Shown here piece after piece: positions 1 to 7,516 of a DNA stretch of 64,000 nucleotides (within the stretch, counting starts at the first letter, position 1; each line of letters begins with the position of its first letter). A program made the translations under genes and the position numbers. This DNA comes from Alphaproteobacteria bacterium (GTDB taxonomy: Bacteria; Pseudomonadota; Alphaproteobacteria; Rhizobiales; Hyphomicrobiaceae). The stretch is taken from contig JAHJQI010000201.1 in NCBI GenBank assembly GCA_018819265.1, positions 1 through 64,000 on the forward strand, given 5' to 3'. The notes under the pieces are model-generated. The model worked only from the letters and a program-made list of their open reading frames with translations. It was not told the DNA's origin and did not search any database.

Positions 1-220
1 AATGTCTCGATGATCCGCATTTGGCCACCACAGCACGGACAAGGCCGGGGTGAAGCAGCGTCCACAGCGTTGGCTTCGCCATTGGCCTCTTCTATCGGCT
101 CGGGTTCGGCCACCCCGAGCAGTTCGCGCATCGTTGCAAGGCTGTAGGCCTTCGTGCGCAGCGTGCTGGTTGCAACGTGCGCGTAGCGCGCCGTCGTATC
201 GAGCTTGGCGTGGCCGAGTT
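1..220 (-). pseudogene. Tyrosine recombinase, C-terminal part (cut by IS66; gene leaves the window)
   Basis: Read on the minus strand from base 220, the frame opens with LGHAKLDTTARYAHVATS. This carries the catalytic-domain His (LGHxK) and the nucleophilic Tyr (RYAHV) of a phage-integrase-type recombinase. It rejoins the fragment at 2752-3087 exactly at the IS66 target site (LLG / HAK). The same frame continues with no stop into an Ala/Glu-rich linker and then CPCCGGQMRIIET, a zinc-finger tail like the C-terminus of IS91-family transposases, and reaches base 1 still open. A recombinase fused to an IS91-type tail is unusual and suggests a deletion fusion before the IS66 insertion. No function is expected after interruption. 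Confidence 0.75.
213..220. repeat. Target-site duplication left of IS66 (partner at 2752-2759)
   Basis: GCCGAGTT here and GCCGAGTA at 2752-2759 differ only at the last base. Removing the element and one copy restores an open recombinase frame through LLGHAK, which supports the assigned boundaries. Confidence 0.75.
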
Positions 221-242
221 GTAAGCATCCGGTGAGCGCCGC
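221..242 (+). repeat. IS66 terminal inverted repeat, tnpC side
   Basis: The sequence GTAAGCATCCGGTGAGCGCC plus GC is the reverse complement of the other end apart from a few outer bases. The shared core is TCCGGTGAGC followed by CCGC after one mismatch. Confidence 0.8.
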
Positions 243-255
243 AGGGGCGGTGATG

Positions 256-1863
256 TCAGGCTGCTTGGCCGACTGCGTTGAGCGCCGGCCGCCAGTTCCA
301 CGGCAGCAGATCGTCGAGCTGTGATGCCGGGTGCTCTGCAATGCGGGCGAGCACGTCGGCCAGCCAGGCTTGCGGGTCGATGTCATTCAATTTCGCGGTG
401 ACGATCAGGCTGTACATGGCAGCGGCACGCTGGCCGCCGCGATCAGAGCCGGCAAAGAGCCACGACTTGCGACCCAGGGCTATGCCGCGCAGGGCGCGCT
501 CGGCGGCATTGTTGCTCAGACAGACGCGGCCGTCGTCGAGGAAGCGCGTGAAGGCGGGCCAGCGCTTCAGCATGTAATCCATCGCCTTCGCCAGGTCGCT
601 GCCGCGCGAGAACTTCGGCCGTTCGGAGCGCAGAAGCGCTTCCAAATCGTCGACGAGCGGCCGGCTCAGTTCGTTACGGGCGGCGCGGCGTTCATCGGTG
701 GTGCTGCCGTTGATGCCGCGTTCGATCTCGAACAACTCGTCGATGCGCCGGACGACTTCCAGTGCCAGCGGCGAGATCGGTGTGCGCGCCTTACCCGAGG
801 CTTCCCGGCGGGCGCTGGCCTCGATATCGGCGAGCGCAAAGAACGGCCGGCGCGCATGCGCCCAGCAGGCCGCCTCAAGGATCGGGCCCTGCGGGCGCGA
901 TGCTTCATATAGCCGATTGTATCCGCTGTAGGCGTCGGCCTGCAGGATGCCTCGCCATCGCGCCAGGTGCTCCTCGACATGGGCGCCGCCCCGGTCTCGT
1001 GAGTAATAGAACATCGCCGCCGGCGGCGCTCCGCCTTTGAATGGTCGATCATCGCGCACGTAGACCCAACACCTGCCGGTGTGCGTCTTACCCTTCGCGA
1101 GAACCGGCACCGTCGTGTCGTCGCCGTGCATCCGTTCGGCCGCGAACACATGCGCCTCGATGCGCCGGAGCAGTGGTTCGAGCACCGTGCAGCCAGCGCC
1201 AACCTGATCGGCGAGCGTCGACAGTGCAAGCGGCACGCCCTCGCGGGCATAACGTTCCGCTTGGCGGTTCAAGGGCTGGTGCTGTCCGAACTTCTCGAAG
1301 AGCAGCATGGCGAGCAGGTTCGGTCCGGCCCAGCCTCTCGGCGTGACGTGGAACGGCGCCGGCGGCTCGGAGATCGCCTCGCAGTCCCGGCAGGTCATCT
1401 TCTCGCGCACGTGCTGAATGACCTTCCACTGGCGCGGGATCACTTCCAGCGTCTCGGTGACGGTCTCGCCGAGCTTCCTCAGGCGCGAACCGCCGCAGCA
1501 GTCGCACGTGGTCGGGCCGGGAACGACCCTGCGTTCGCGCGGAAGGTGCTCGGGGAACGGCTGGCGCGACGGTCGGTTGCGCGTGAATGGCGCGACGTTC
1601 GTCGTCTTGGCGGCGGCGCGCTCGGCAGCGATCTCGTCCTCGGTGGCGGCGGCTTCGAGGTCATCGAGTTCCAGCTCCATCTGGTCGATCAGCCGCGCGG
1701 TGCGCTCCGAGCGGGCCCCGTAGATCTGCCGCTTGAGCTTGGCGATTTCCAGCTTCTGGCGCGCGATCGTCGCCGCATCATCGGCGTTCTGGGCGAGCGC
1801 CGCAGCTGCAACGGCCCTGAGCTCGTCGAGATCGTCGGGAAGATCGGGAGGGGGCGAATCCAT
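256..1863 (-). CDS. tnpC: IS66 family transposase TnpC
   Basis: This 535-residue protein is the DDE transposase of the element. The N-terminal 70 residues form a coiled-coil/leucine-rich segment (LKRQIYGARSER is typical), followed by a zinc-binding region (CDCCGG near residue 120, then CRDCEA). The catalytic core is readable: GDDTTVPV (first Asp), QADAYSGY (second Asp) and NNAAERALR (Glu). The C-terminal IS66 tail includes GRKSWLFAGSDRGG and ends near LLPWNW. Length and domains match intact family members. It begins with ATG, 58 bases after tnpB ends, and is the last gene of the tnpABC operon. Confidence 0.95.
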   Translation of the reverse strand: MDSPPPDLPDDLDELRAVAAAALAQNADDAATIARQKLEIAKLKRQIYGARSERTARLIDQMELELDDLEAAATEDEIAAERAAAKTTNVAPFTRNRPSRQPFPEHLPRERRVVPGPTTCDCCGGSRLRKLGETVTETLEVIPRQWKVIQHVREKMTCRDCEAISEPPAPFHVTPRGWAGPNLLAMLLFEKFGQHQPLNRQAERYAREGVPLALSTLADQVGAGCTVLEPLLRRIEAHVFAAERMHGDDTTVPVLAKGKTHTGRCWVYVRDDRPFKGGAPPAAMFYYSRDRGGAHVEEHLARWRGILQADAYSGYNRLYEASRPQGPILEAACWAHARRPFFALADIEASARREASGKARTPISPLALEVVRRIDELFEIERGINGSTTDERRAARNELSRPLVDDLEALLRSERPKFSRGSDLAKAMDYMLKRWPAFTRFLDDGRVCLSNNAAERALRGIALGRKSWLFAGSDRGGQRAAAMYSLIVTAKLNDIDPQAWLADVLARIAEHPASQLDDLLPWNWRPALNAVGQAA

Positions 1864-1921
1864 GAAGCTATGGAATCACGGAGCCGCTCTGTCCGCCTGC
1901 AAAAAGTGCTGCCGATCCACG

Positions 1922-2269
1922 CTATCCTGCGAGTTCCGGGCGGAATGTGTGAACCGGGTTACGCCAGTCGATCCCATCGAGCATGTAGGCGAGCTGTGCG
2001 GCTGAAATGGCAACGCTGCCTGCCGTCGCCGAGGGCCAAACGAAGCGTCCGCGCTCTAGCCGCTTGGCATAGAGCGACAACCCGAGACCGTCATGCCAGA
2101 GGATCTTGATCATATCGCCGCGCCGCCCTCGAAACACGAACAGGTCGCCAGCGAATGGGTCGCGCCCCAGCGTCTCCTGGACCTGAAGACTGAGCCCGTT
2201 CATGCCGCGCCGCATGTCGGTGCGCCCGACCGCAAGCCACACGCGCACGCCCGACGGAACCGGGATCAT
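1922..2269 (-). CDS. tnpB: IS66 accessory protein TnpB
   Basis: This 115-residue protein has the conserved start PSGVRVWLAVGRTDMRRGMN and the internal stretches DPFAGDLFVFRGRRGD and IKILWHDGLGLSLYAKRLE, which define the IS66 Orf2 family. It is needed for transposition of these elements, but its biochemical role is not settled. The start was chosen because MIPVPSG overlaps the tnpA stop by four bases (ATGA), giving translational coupling, and because 115 residues is the usual length. A longer upstream reading of the same frame lies inside tnpA. Confidence 0.93.
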   Translation of the reverse strand: MIPVPSGVRVWLAVGRTDMRRGMNGLSLQVQETLGRDPFAGDLFVFRGRRGDMIKILWHDGLGLSLYAKRLERGRFVWPSATAGSVAISAAQLAYMLDGIDWRNPVHTFRPELAG

Positions 2270-2661
2270 CGGCGCCTCAGCAGGTCGAGGACGCGCTTGA
2301 GCGCACGGACATCGAAGCCCGAGCCGACGCGGACCCGGCAGTCGCCGCAGACTTCGATCTCGATGGTGTCCGGTGTGCTCGTCGCAGCCGGCGTGCCAGC
2401 CTCCGCCTCGGGAGCTGGCGTGATCGTCACCGGCACCAGCGCCGGCGCGGAGGGGCAAGGCGCTGCAGCGGGGTGTTCGATCGCCCCCCGATATCGCCGC
2501 CGCCACATGAAGACCTGGTTCGCGTTAACGTCATACTGGCGCGCCACGACCGAGACTGACGCTCCGGGCGCAAGCGTCGCCGCGACGATCTCGCGCTTCA
2601 GCGCCTCCGGCCAGCGTTTGTGCCGCCGACGCTTGCCCTCACTTGTGTCCACATCCGACAT
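2266..2661 (-). CDS. tnpA: IS66 TnpA (helix-turn-helix accessory protein)
   Basis: About 131 residues. The first half is an IS3/IS66-type helix-turn-helix: RRHKRWPEALKREIVAATL, then SVSVVARQYDVNANQVFMWR. A Pro/Ala-rich linker follows, then the conserved basic end VRALKRVLDLLRRR. It presumably binds the element ends. The ATG at 2661 is preferred because AGGA lies ten bases upstream. A GTG nine bases further upstream is in frame but too close to that site. The end overlaps tnpB by four bases. Confidence 0.9.
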   Translation of the reverse strand: MSDVDTSEGKRRRHKRWPEALKREIVAATLAPGASVSVVARQYDVNANQVFMWRRRYRGAIEHPAAAPCPSAPALVPVTITPAPEAEAGTPAATSTPDTIEIEVCGDCRVRVGSGFDVRALKRVLDLLRRR

Positions 2662-2729
2662 CGTGGGCACATCCTAGCCTGACCAACACATCAGGCTCGA
2701 GACTCGGCGATCGCCGACAACCAAGCAAG

Positions 2730-2751
2730 GCGGTGCTCACCGGAGGGAGAC
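2730..2751 (-). repeat. IS66 terminal inverted repeat, tnpA side
   Basis: On the minus strand it reads GTCTCCCTCCGGTGAGCACC plus GC, paired with the repeat at 221-242. It lies about 70 bases upstream of tnpA, so the tnpA promoter must lie within or beside it. Confidence 0.8.
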
Positions 2752-3087
2752 GCCGAGTAGGACCTGGATGACGCGCACGTCGGTATGGTTCTCCAAGAGA
2801 TGCGTCGCGAATGAGTGCCGCAAAGTATGCGGCGTCACCCACGCGCCAAGGCCCGCCGCGTCGGCAGCCATGTGGCAGGCGCGGTTGAGTTGCCGCGTTG
2901 TTATCGGCAGGAGCGGATCGCGTCCCGGAAACAACCAGCCCGGCGAGCGACACTGTAACCACCATGCACGCAACAGCTCCAAGAGTTGCGGCGACAGCAT
3001 CGCGTGGCGATCCTTGCGGCCCTTCGCTTCACACACCGACCCGCGCGCAGCGCCCTCCCGCGAAAGCGGGTTCGTTCTATGGCCCAT
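2752..3087 (-). pseudogene. Tyrosine recombinase, central part (interrupted by IS66)
   Basis: Residues [20 protein letters not shown], then [12 protein letters not shown] and [19 protein letters not shown], then [20 protein letters not shown] (H-x-x-R box) are the catalytic domain of the integrases that accompany IS91-type elements. The frame meets the IS66 end right after VIQVLLG and continues at 220. The segment with the first catalytic Arg is absent: upstream of GRKDR the frame is unrelated, and it stays open without a start codon to about 3190. The gene was therefore already 5'-truncated before IS66 arrived. Confidence 0.8.
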
Positions 3088-3282
3088 CTCGTCGGGGCTC
3101 TGATCTGCGACAGGCGCTTGATCCCAATAGCGGAATTCTAGGAAGGCCTGAACGGCGACGCGAAGCGCACCGGCCGACGACGTCCGGTAACGGAGGGGCC
3201 GCGTCGGGCGAGCATCTGCGATGGACTTCCCCCGAAAAAGTGGAGGGCTTTTCTGATAGATTGATGAGATCAGGGGAGCGAC

Positions 3283-3582
3283 ATGACCAAGAAGAATGGC
3301 AAGCAGCCGGTTTTTGATGAAGCCTTCAGGCGTGAGGCCGTGCTGGGCGATCTTGAGGATTTTGTTCTGGAAGGGCTGAGGCCGTTGCCCAGTGGGACTT
3401 TATCCCTTGCAGAGCTGCAGGAGGCCTATCTCCAGTGGTGCGCACGCGGCCCTTACAGCGCCATGGATGCGGCTGCGTTTGCCTCCACGTTCTGTGATCT
3501 GGCCAGCGCGATAGACCTGCCAGAGCAGGGCGGCCGGTTCCGGGGGATTGCGCTTAACTCCAAAACGTCCGTCGCGGCATAA
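3283..3582 (+). pseudogene. Chimeric ORF: IS3-type OrfA start joined to an unrelated C-terminal fragment
   Basis: The 99-residue ORF begins [20 protein letters not shown], which looks like the first 20 residues of an IS3-family OrfA, with a good AGGGGAG site before the ATG. It then switches to [20 protein letters not shown] and continues to RFRGIALNSKTSVAA. That second part lacks the expected helix-turn-helix and resembles the compact C-terminal domain of plasmid or phage replication-type proteins, but I do not recognise it firmly. The bases from about 3222 (TGGACTTCCCCCG) may be the remaining IS end. It may be translated, since signals and frame are intact, but it is best treated as a deletion product. 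Confidence 0.55.
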
Positions 3583-3587
3583 GTTCA

Positions 3588-4979
3588 TCACCGCTCGCGA
3601 TCATGGTTCTTGCCTTGATCGCGAGACGCTGGACGTTGGGATGACCCTCCCTCACGCAGGCGATCAAGCCGCTCCTGCGAGGAGCGGGGCGCTTCTGCGC
3701 GCCGTTTGGCGTCGGGAGAAAGCGGCGGCTTCGCCTGCGCCTGGAACTCCTTCATCACAGGCGGAGCCGAAAGGGTCTGCTTGATCTGCTGCTGGTCGGT
3801 GCGCAATTCGCGGAGCAAGGCGGCGTGCCGGTCGCGCACGGCCTTGATCTGCGCCTGGAGCTTCCGGCGCTCAGCCAGCTGGGCATCAATGATAGCTTGC
3901 CGCTGCGCGCGGTCTCGCTGGAGCGCTTGATAGGCCTCTCGCTCGTTCTGCTTTTGAATCTGGGCCTGCTGGCCGCTCAGACGGCTCCAAAGCCCGCGCA
4001 TGCCGCCCGGAATGCGTGCGGCTCGTTCTTTCGATTCCTGGGTCCAGCGCTGCTCTTGGCGTTCATCAAGGCGAACGCGCTCGGCGCGGTGAGCGGCTGC
4101 CATTTCGCTACGCTGCTTCGCGAATGGAGCCAGTTCGCGCTTCTTTTGAAGTTCGGCTTCCTTTCGGTGGCGCTGGTAGGTCTGGGAAAGATCCTTGGCA
4201 AGCTGCGCGCGGGCGTCCGTGACGCTGGGGAGTTTCTCAGGCTCCCCGAGCCGCTTGGCGACATCCTTGCTTTTCTTCCCCACGGCACGCGGCACGGAGA
4301 ACACTTCGCCTTCGGGTGAGATGGCAACATGTCCGCGCCGGTCGCCGCGTGCCAGCGTGAAGCCGCGAGCCTTGAGGGCCTGTGTGAAGGCGGCAGCAGA
4401 GTAGGAAGCCGCCCAGCATTCCTGCATCAGGGATTTGATATCGCGGGCATCCAGTCCGGCTCGTTTGGCCTGGTGCCATTCGGCGAGCGTAAAGTTGCGC
4501 GGATCGGCCTCGCGGCTGTTCATGAGGCCGCGCGGCATCTTCCAGCCGTTCTCGATATAAAGGTCCCTAGAGAGGTCCCGCAGCTTGTTCTTGAAGAACG
4601 GCAAGTTCTTCGCCGTCAGCGTATCGGCGTCAATCCGGCTCCAGACGGCATGGGCGTGCCTTCGGCCCTCTTTTTCATGAAAGACAATGGCGCGCGGCTG
4701 GCCGGTCAGGCCGTTCTTCTCTTCAATCCGGGCAATGGCGTCTTCGAAGGTGCTGATCGCGACCTTTTCCTGCGGCGGCGGATTGAGGGAGACCGAAAAC
4801 AGGAACTGCTTGCACTTGGTGGCCTTGCTGATGGCATGGGCCTCGGTGAGGGCCCCTAAAAGATTGTCAGAAACGAAGCCCCGAATGTCGTGAACCTCGA
4901 CGTGCTCGTTCTCCTCGGTTTTCAGGAGGTGAAGGGCAAGCTGCTTGCCGCCGCCGCGCTGAGAGGCTTTGAGGATCAT
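3588..4979 (-). CDS. Relaxase / mobilization nuclease (VirD2-like)
   Basis: A 463-residue relaxase that would nick and covalently hold the transfer strand at oriT. The N-terminal ~250 residues are the relaxase domain, with the opening MILKASQRGGGKQLALHL, a Tyr-poor start typical of this subgroup, and the metal-binding motif RRHAHAVWSRID (HxHxxW) near residue 110. Residues ~260-463 are charged, Gln/Arg-rich and likely coiled-coil. It starts with ATG six bases after the MobC-like gene ends, and the two form an operon. No coupling protein or type IV secretion genes are in the window, so transfer would need a helper. Confidence 0.85.
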   Translation of the reverse strand: MILKASQRGGGKQLALHLLKTEENEHVEVHDIRGFVSDNLLGALTEAHAISKATKCKQFLFSVSLNPPPQEKVAISTFEDAIARIEEKNGLTGQPRAIVFHEKEGRRHAHAVWSRIDADTLTAKNLPFFKNKLRDLSRDLYIENGWKMPRGLMNSREADPRNFTLAEWHQAKRAGLDARDIKSLMQECWAASYSAAAFTQALKARGFTLARGDRRGHVAISPEGEVFSVPRAVGKKSKDVAKRLGEPEKLPSVTDARAQLAKDLSQTYQRHRKEAELQKKRELAPFAKQRSEMAAAHRAERVRLDERQEQRWTQESKERAARIPGGMRGLWSRLSGQQAQIQKQNEREAYQALQRDRAQRQAIIDAQLAERRKLQAQIKAVRDRHAALLRELRTDQQQIKQTLSAPPVMKEFQAQAKPPLSPDAKRRAEAPRSSQERLDRLREGGSSQRPASRDQGKNHDRER

Positions 4980-4985
4980 GGCATC

Positions 4986-5378
4986 TCACCGGGGCGTCAC
5001 ACCCAGAGCGCGCAGAGCAGCCCGTGCGGCGGCATTCACATTGGCAGCCGCTTCGCGCAAGGCGGCATCGGTTTCAGGGGTGACGACGATAATTCCCAGC
5101 TGAACGCCGCGCGTGATCTCGCGAAGGCTGCTTGCGACTTCGCTCTTCCCGAACTGGGAAAGTACCGTCGCTGCCAGATGCTCACGGCTTTTTCGCGAGC
5201 GAATGCGGGAGGGTTTGGGGTTATCATTGGCCGCAAACAGCACTTCCCGCGCATAGCGGCTGATAGGCTTCGTTCCAGCGCGGCGCAGCAGATGCATCTT
5301 CTGCTCCGGCGTCAAAGGCACAGAGAGCAGAACACGGGGTTTGGCGGATTTCTTCTGCGGGCGTTTGTCGGGCATCAT
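4986..5378 (-). CDS. MobC-like mobilization accessory protein
   Basis: A 130-residue basic protein just upstream of the relaxase in the same operon. The N-terminus is Lys-rich, followed by RVLLSVPLTPEQKMHLLRRA and a segment ending in SRYAREVLFAAN, like the ribbon-helix-helix/MobC accessory proteins that help a relaxase recognise oriT. The second half (ALREAAANVNAAARAALRAL) is a predicted helix. The assignment rests on context and general resemblance. Two adjacent ATG codons (5378 and 5375) could serve as start. Confidence 0.6.
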   Translation of the reverse strand: MMPDKRPQKKSAKPRVLLSVPLTPEQKMHLLRRAGTKPISRYAREVLFAANDNPKPSRIRSRKSREHLAATVLSQFGKSEVASSLREITRGVQLGIIVVTPETDAALREAAANVNAAARAALRALGVTPR

Positions 5379-5440
5379 GCCAATGAGCGTGCCATGCGCC
5401 GATGGGAGATTTGGGTGGAAGACGCCAGATTAAGGGGCGG

Positions 5441-5680
5441 TTAGAAGCCGTCCTTCGCTTGCGTATGGCCTTGATCGTATCCGGCGGCATAGGCCTCGTG
5501 GAGGCTTGTCAGCTCTGGCGCCAAAACATCGAGCAGATAGCCAAGCCCCTTGGGTGATATGCGAAGCGTGGCGTTGTCATCCTTGCTGAGAAAGCCGAGA
5601 CGCTGGCATTCGGATTCGCCGAGGTGGTCGAGGCGTTTCGTGATTGTCTTGTGGTCGTTGGGATCGTGCATGTTTGTCAT
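5441..5680 (-). CDS. Small hypothetical protein of the mobilization region
   Basis: I do not recognise this ~79-residue protein. It begins MTNMHDPNDHKTITKRLDHL and contains ESECQRLGFLSKDDNATLRI and SPKGLGYLLDVL, which may fold as a small winged helix. The C-terminus is Ala/Tyr-rich. An in-frame GTG at 5731 would add 17 residues, but neither start has a clear ribosome-binding site. It lies between the mobilization genes and ardC, all on the minus strand, so it probably belongs to the same element. Confidence 0.45.
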   Translation of the reverse strand: MTNMHDPNDHKTITKRLDHLGESECQRLGFLSKDDNATLRISPKGLGYLLDVLAPELTSLHEAYAAGYDQGHTQAKDGF

Positions 5681-5755
5681 GCTGACGGAATCTATTCGGC
5701 TAATCAAGGCGTAGGATTTTATGCGCGGCACATAAAGCGCCGCGCCGATGCTGCC

Positions 5756-6652
5756 CTATGAAGGCTGCTGCTTCTTGAGCCAGGCGACAGCCTCAGACGC
5801 CTTCGCGGCAGCGGTGAAGATGGCTTTGGGATCGTCCTTGAGCAGCCGCAGCCAGTTCGCGATGTACTGGGCGTGATCGGCACGCGTGTCCTGCGTGATG
5901 CCAAGTTCGGCGCACAGGAAGGCGGAGCCGATTTCGGCAACCAGCTCTTCGGCGGCATAGGCGTCCTTCTTGAAGCGCGCGGTGAAGTCGCGGTCACAGC
6001 GAGATTTGTGGCCGGTCGCGTGCGTGGCTTCATGCATGAGTACAGCAAAATATGCTTCATCGCGGGTCATGGTGTCCGTGCCGATGAAGAGGCCTTCATC
6101 GGGCATCGTGATCGTGTCGGTCGCCGGGCGGTAGAAGGCGCGCTCGCCGCCGTGGATGACCGGAATGCCGGTATGCGCCATGAAGCGGTCAGCCGCCTCA
6201 ACGCGGGCGATGGGCCCAAGCGGCTCCGGGCGGCCCGGAATGTCGTAGCCTTCGACGTCATCGGCATTGAAGACGTAAGAGGCACGGGCAACGCGGCGCT
6301 TGCCGTTGTCGGAGTCGTCCTCCGTCTCGATCTCGAATTCCTTGCAGAAGATGACCAGTTCGGATTTCGCGCCCTTGCACACTTGCGCGCCCAATTCCTG
6401 CCACTGCTTGTAAGTGGCGAAGATCGGCGATGAGAAGCCCCGCAGCTCGGCGGAGACCCAGAGGTTGAGGACGTTGATGCCGTTATAGGCGTTCTTGGTG
6501 AGGGCATTCTCGGGCATCCAGAGCGGACGGCCTGACCTGCGCCAGGGCATCTGCGGATTGCCGGGATGGCTTTCGATAGCAGTGATAAGGCGCTGCGTGA
6601 TTTCGGCATGCAGATCGCGGCGCGGCTTGGAATTTGAGGAAGCGTTGGTCAT
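5756..6652 (-). CDS. ardC: ArdC-type antirestriction protein (ssDNA-binding domain plus zincin peptidase)
   Basis: A 298-residue protein with the two-domain ArdC layout. The N-terminal ArdC domain includes RRDLHAEITQRLITAIE, PWRRSGRPLWMPENALTKNA, then YNGINVLNLWVSAELRG. The C-terminal metallopeptidase domain carries LMHEATHATGH (HExxH with a third His). Family members bind single-stranded DNA and protect incoming DNA from restriction, which fits a mobilizable element. The start at 6652 has AAAGGG upstream. The frame stays open another 104 codons, but that stretch is Arg/Pro-rich and unlike the family. The 293 bases between it and the divergent cupin gene hold no other convincing gene. Confidence 0.88.
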   Translation of the reverse strand: MTNASSNSKPRRDLHAEITQRLITAIESHPGNPQMPWRRSGRPLWMPENALTKNAYNGINVLNLWVSAELRGFSSPIFATYKQWQELGAQVCKGAKSELVIFCKEFEIETEDDSDNGKRRVARASYVFNADDVEGYDIPGRPEPLGPIARVEAADRFMAHTGIPVIHGGERAFYRPATDTITMPDEGLFIGTDTMTRDEAYFAVLMHEATHATGHKSRCDRDFTARFKKDAYAAEELVAEIGSAFLCAELGITQDTRADHAQYIANWLRLLKDDPKAIFTAAAKASEAVAWLKKQQPS

Positions 6653-6945
6653 GGCTCTGGCCCTTTCGTAGGCTTCGAGCCCACCGGAATTGGCGGTCTC
6701 GGGTGCCGGGACGAAGGGCGGCGGGGAATGAGCGGGGGCGGAACCGCGCCCCACAAGGCGCGGCGGCCGGCGGAGCCGTTTGCCGAGGCCAAAGGCCTTG
6801 AAGCCCCTGCGCCACGACGCCAGGATCGGCATAATAGAGAGACCGCCCATGGACGGCTGAGCCGACGATTGGCCGCCAGATACAACCCGACGGCTCTCAA
6901 GCACTAAGGGCGGCAGCCGTCTGGCTAAGAAGGGAGTGCAGTCGA

Positions 6946-7299
6946 ATGGCGCTGAAACACGCAAAGTCGGCGGAGGTCGTTGATCTCAAGCCGCTAGGCG
7001 ACAAGCTCAAAGGCACGAAAACGAGTGCCATCATCAAGGCCGAGCATTTCGAAGCGATCCGGCTCGTGGTCCATGCAGGCATGACGATCGCAACGCACGA
7101 GGTGGCGGGCAATGTCATGCTTCACTGTCTGGAGGGGCACGTGCGGCTCGGCCTGAGCGACGGTCAGCTCGATCTCATGGCTGGCGAGTGGGTGTTCCTC
7201 GACCGGTCTGAGGACCATTCCATCGCTGGCATAGAAGACTCATGCGTGCTGATGACCATCCTCTTCCCGCACAAATCAGGGTCGGTTCCTGGGATGTGA
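6946..7299 (+). CDS. Cupin-domain protein
   Basis: A 117-residue single-domain cupin. The barrel is visible as VVHAGMTIATHEVAGNVMLH, then CLEGHVRLGLSDG and AGEWVFLDRSEDHSIAGIED. The metal-binding His set is partly present (TxxHE and DHS). Substrate cannot be inferred, and such proteins are often small sensors or isomerase-like. A strong AAGGGAG site precedes the ATG. It is divergent from ardC and may be either the first chromosomal gene after the mobile region or its last passenger. Confidence 0.7.
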   Translation: MALKHAKSAEVVDLKPLGDKLKGTKTSAIIKAEHFEAIRLVVHAGMTIATHEVAGNVMLHCLEGHVRLGLSDGQLDLMAGEWVFLDRSEDHSIAGIEDSCVLMTILFPHKSGSVPGM

Positions 7300-7516
7300 T
7301 GAGCAAATTGGCTAATTCCGCACCTGCATCCCGTCGAGATTGACAGCCTACGGAATAATCCTTATAAATCGGGCTCGTAACTAATAGAGTTGGCATTCAG
7401 CATCACGTTCCACTCCTCCAGAGTATCGAGAAGTTGGTTCGATGTAGTTATGTCTAAGTGCACCATCTTTGTTTGCGCGCAGCCGCCACGCCAGCCCTGC
7501 GCGCGGCGGTTCCGGT

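Larger units (their letters stand above)
221..2751 (-). mobile_element. Complete IS66-family insertion sequence
   Basis: The 2.53-kb unit carries the three-gene IS66 set (tnpA, tnpB, tnpC), all on the minus strand. It is bounded by imperfect inverted repeats of about 22 bp (221-242 and 2730-2751, roughly 16 of 22 positions identical, the inner 15 nearly all). Direct repeats GCCGAGTT (213-220) and GCCGAGTA (2752-2759) flank it, matching 7 of 8 as expected of the 8-bp target duplication of this family. All three genes are open and tnpC keeps its DDE residues, so the element may still be mobile. It interrupts a tyrosine recombinase gene. Confidence 0.9.

Noticed and set aside
6653..6964. 104-residue N-terminal extension of ArdC
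   Set aside because: Arg/Pro-rich text unlike the family; a good start with AAAGGG exists at 6652.
7475..7504. GCGCGCAG / CTGCGCGC stem downstream of the DUF1343 gene
   Set aside because: On the minus strand it is followed by A-rich, not T-rich, sequence, so it does not look like an intrinsic terminator. The gap 7300-7516 shows nothing else.
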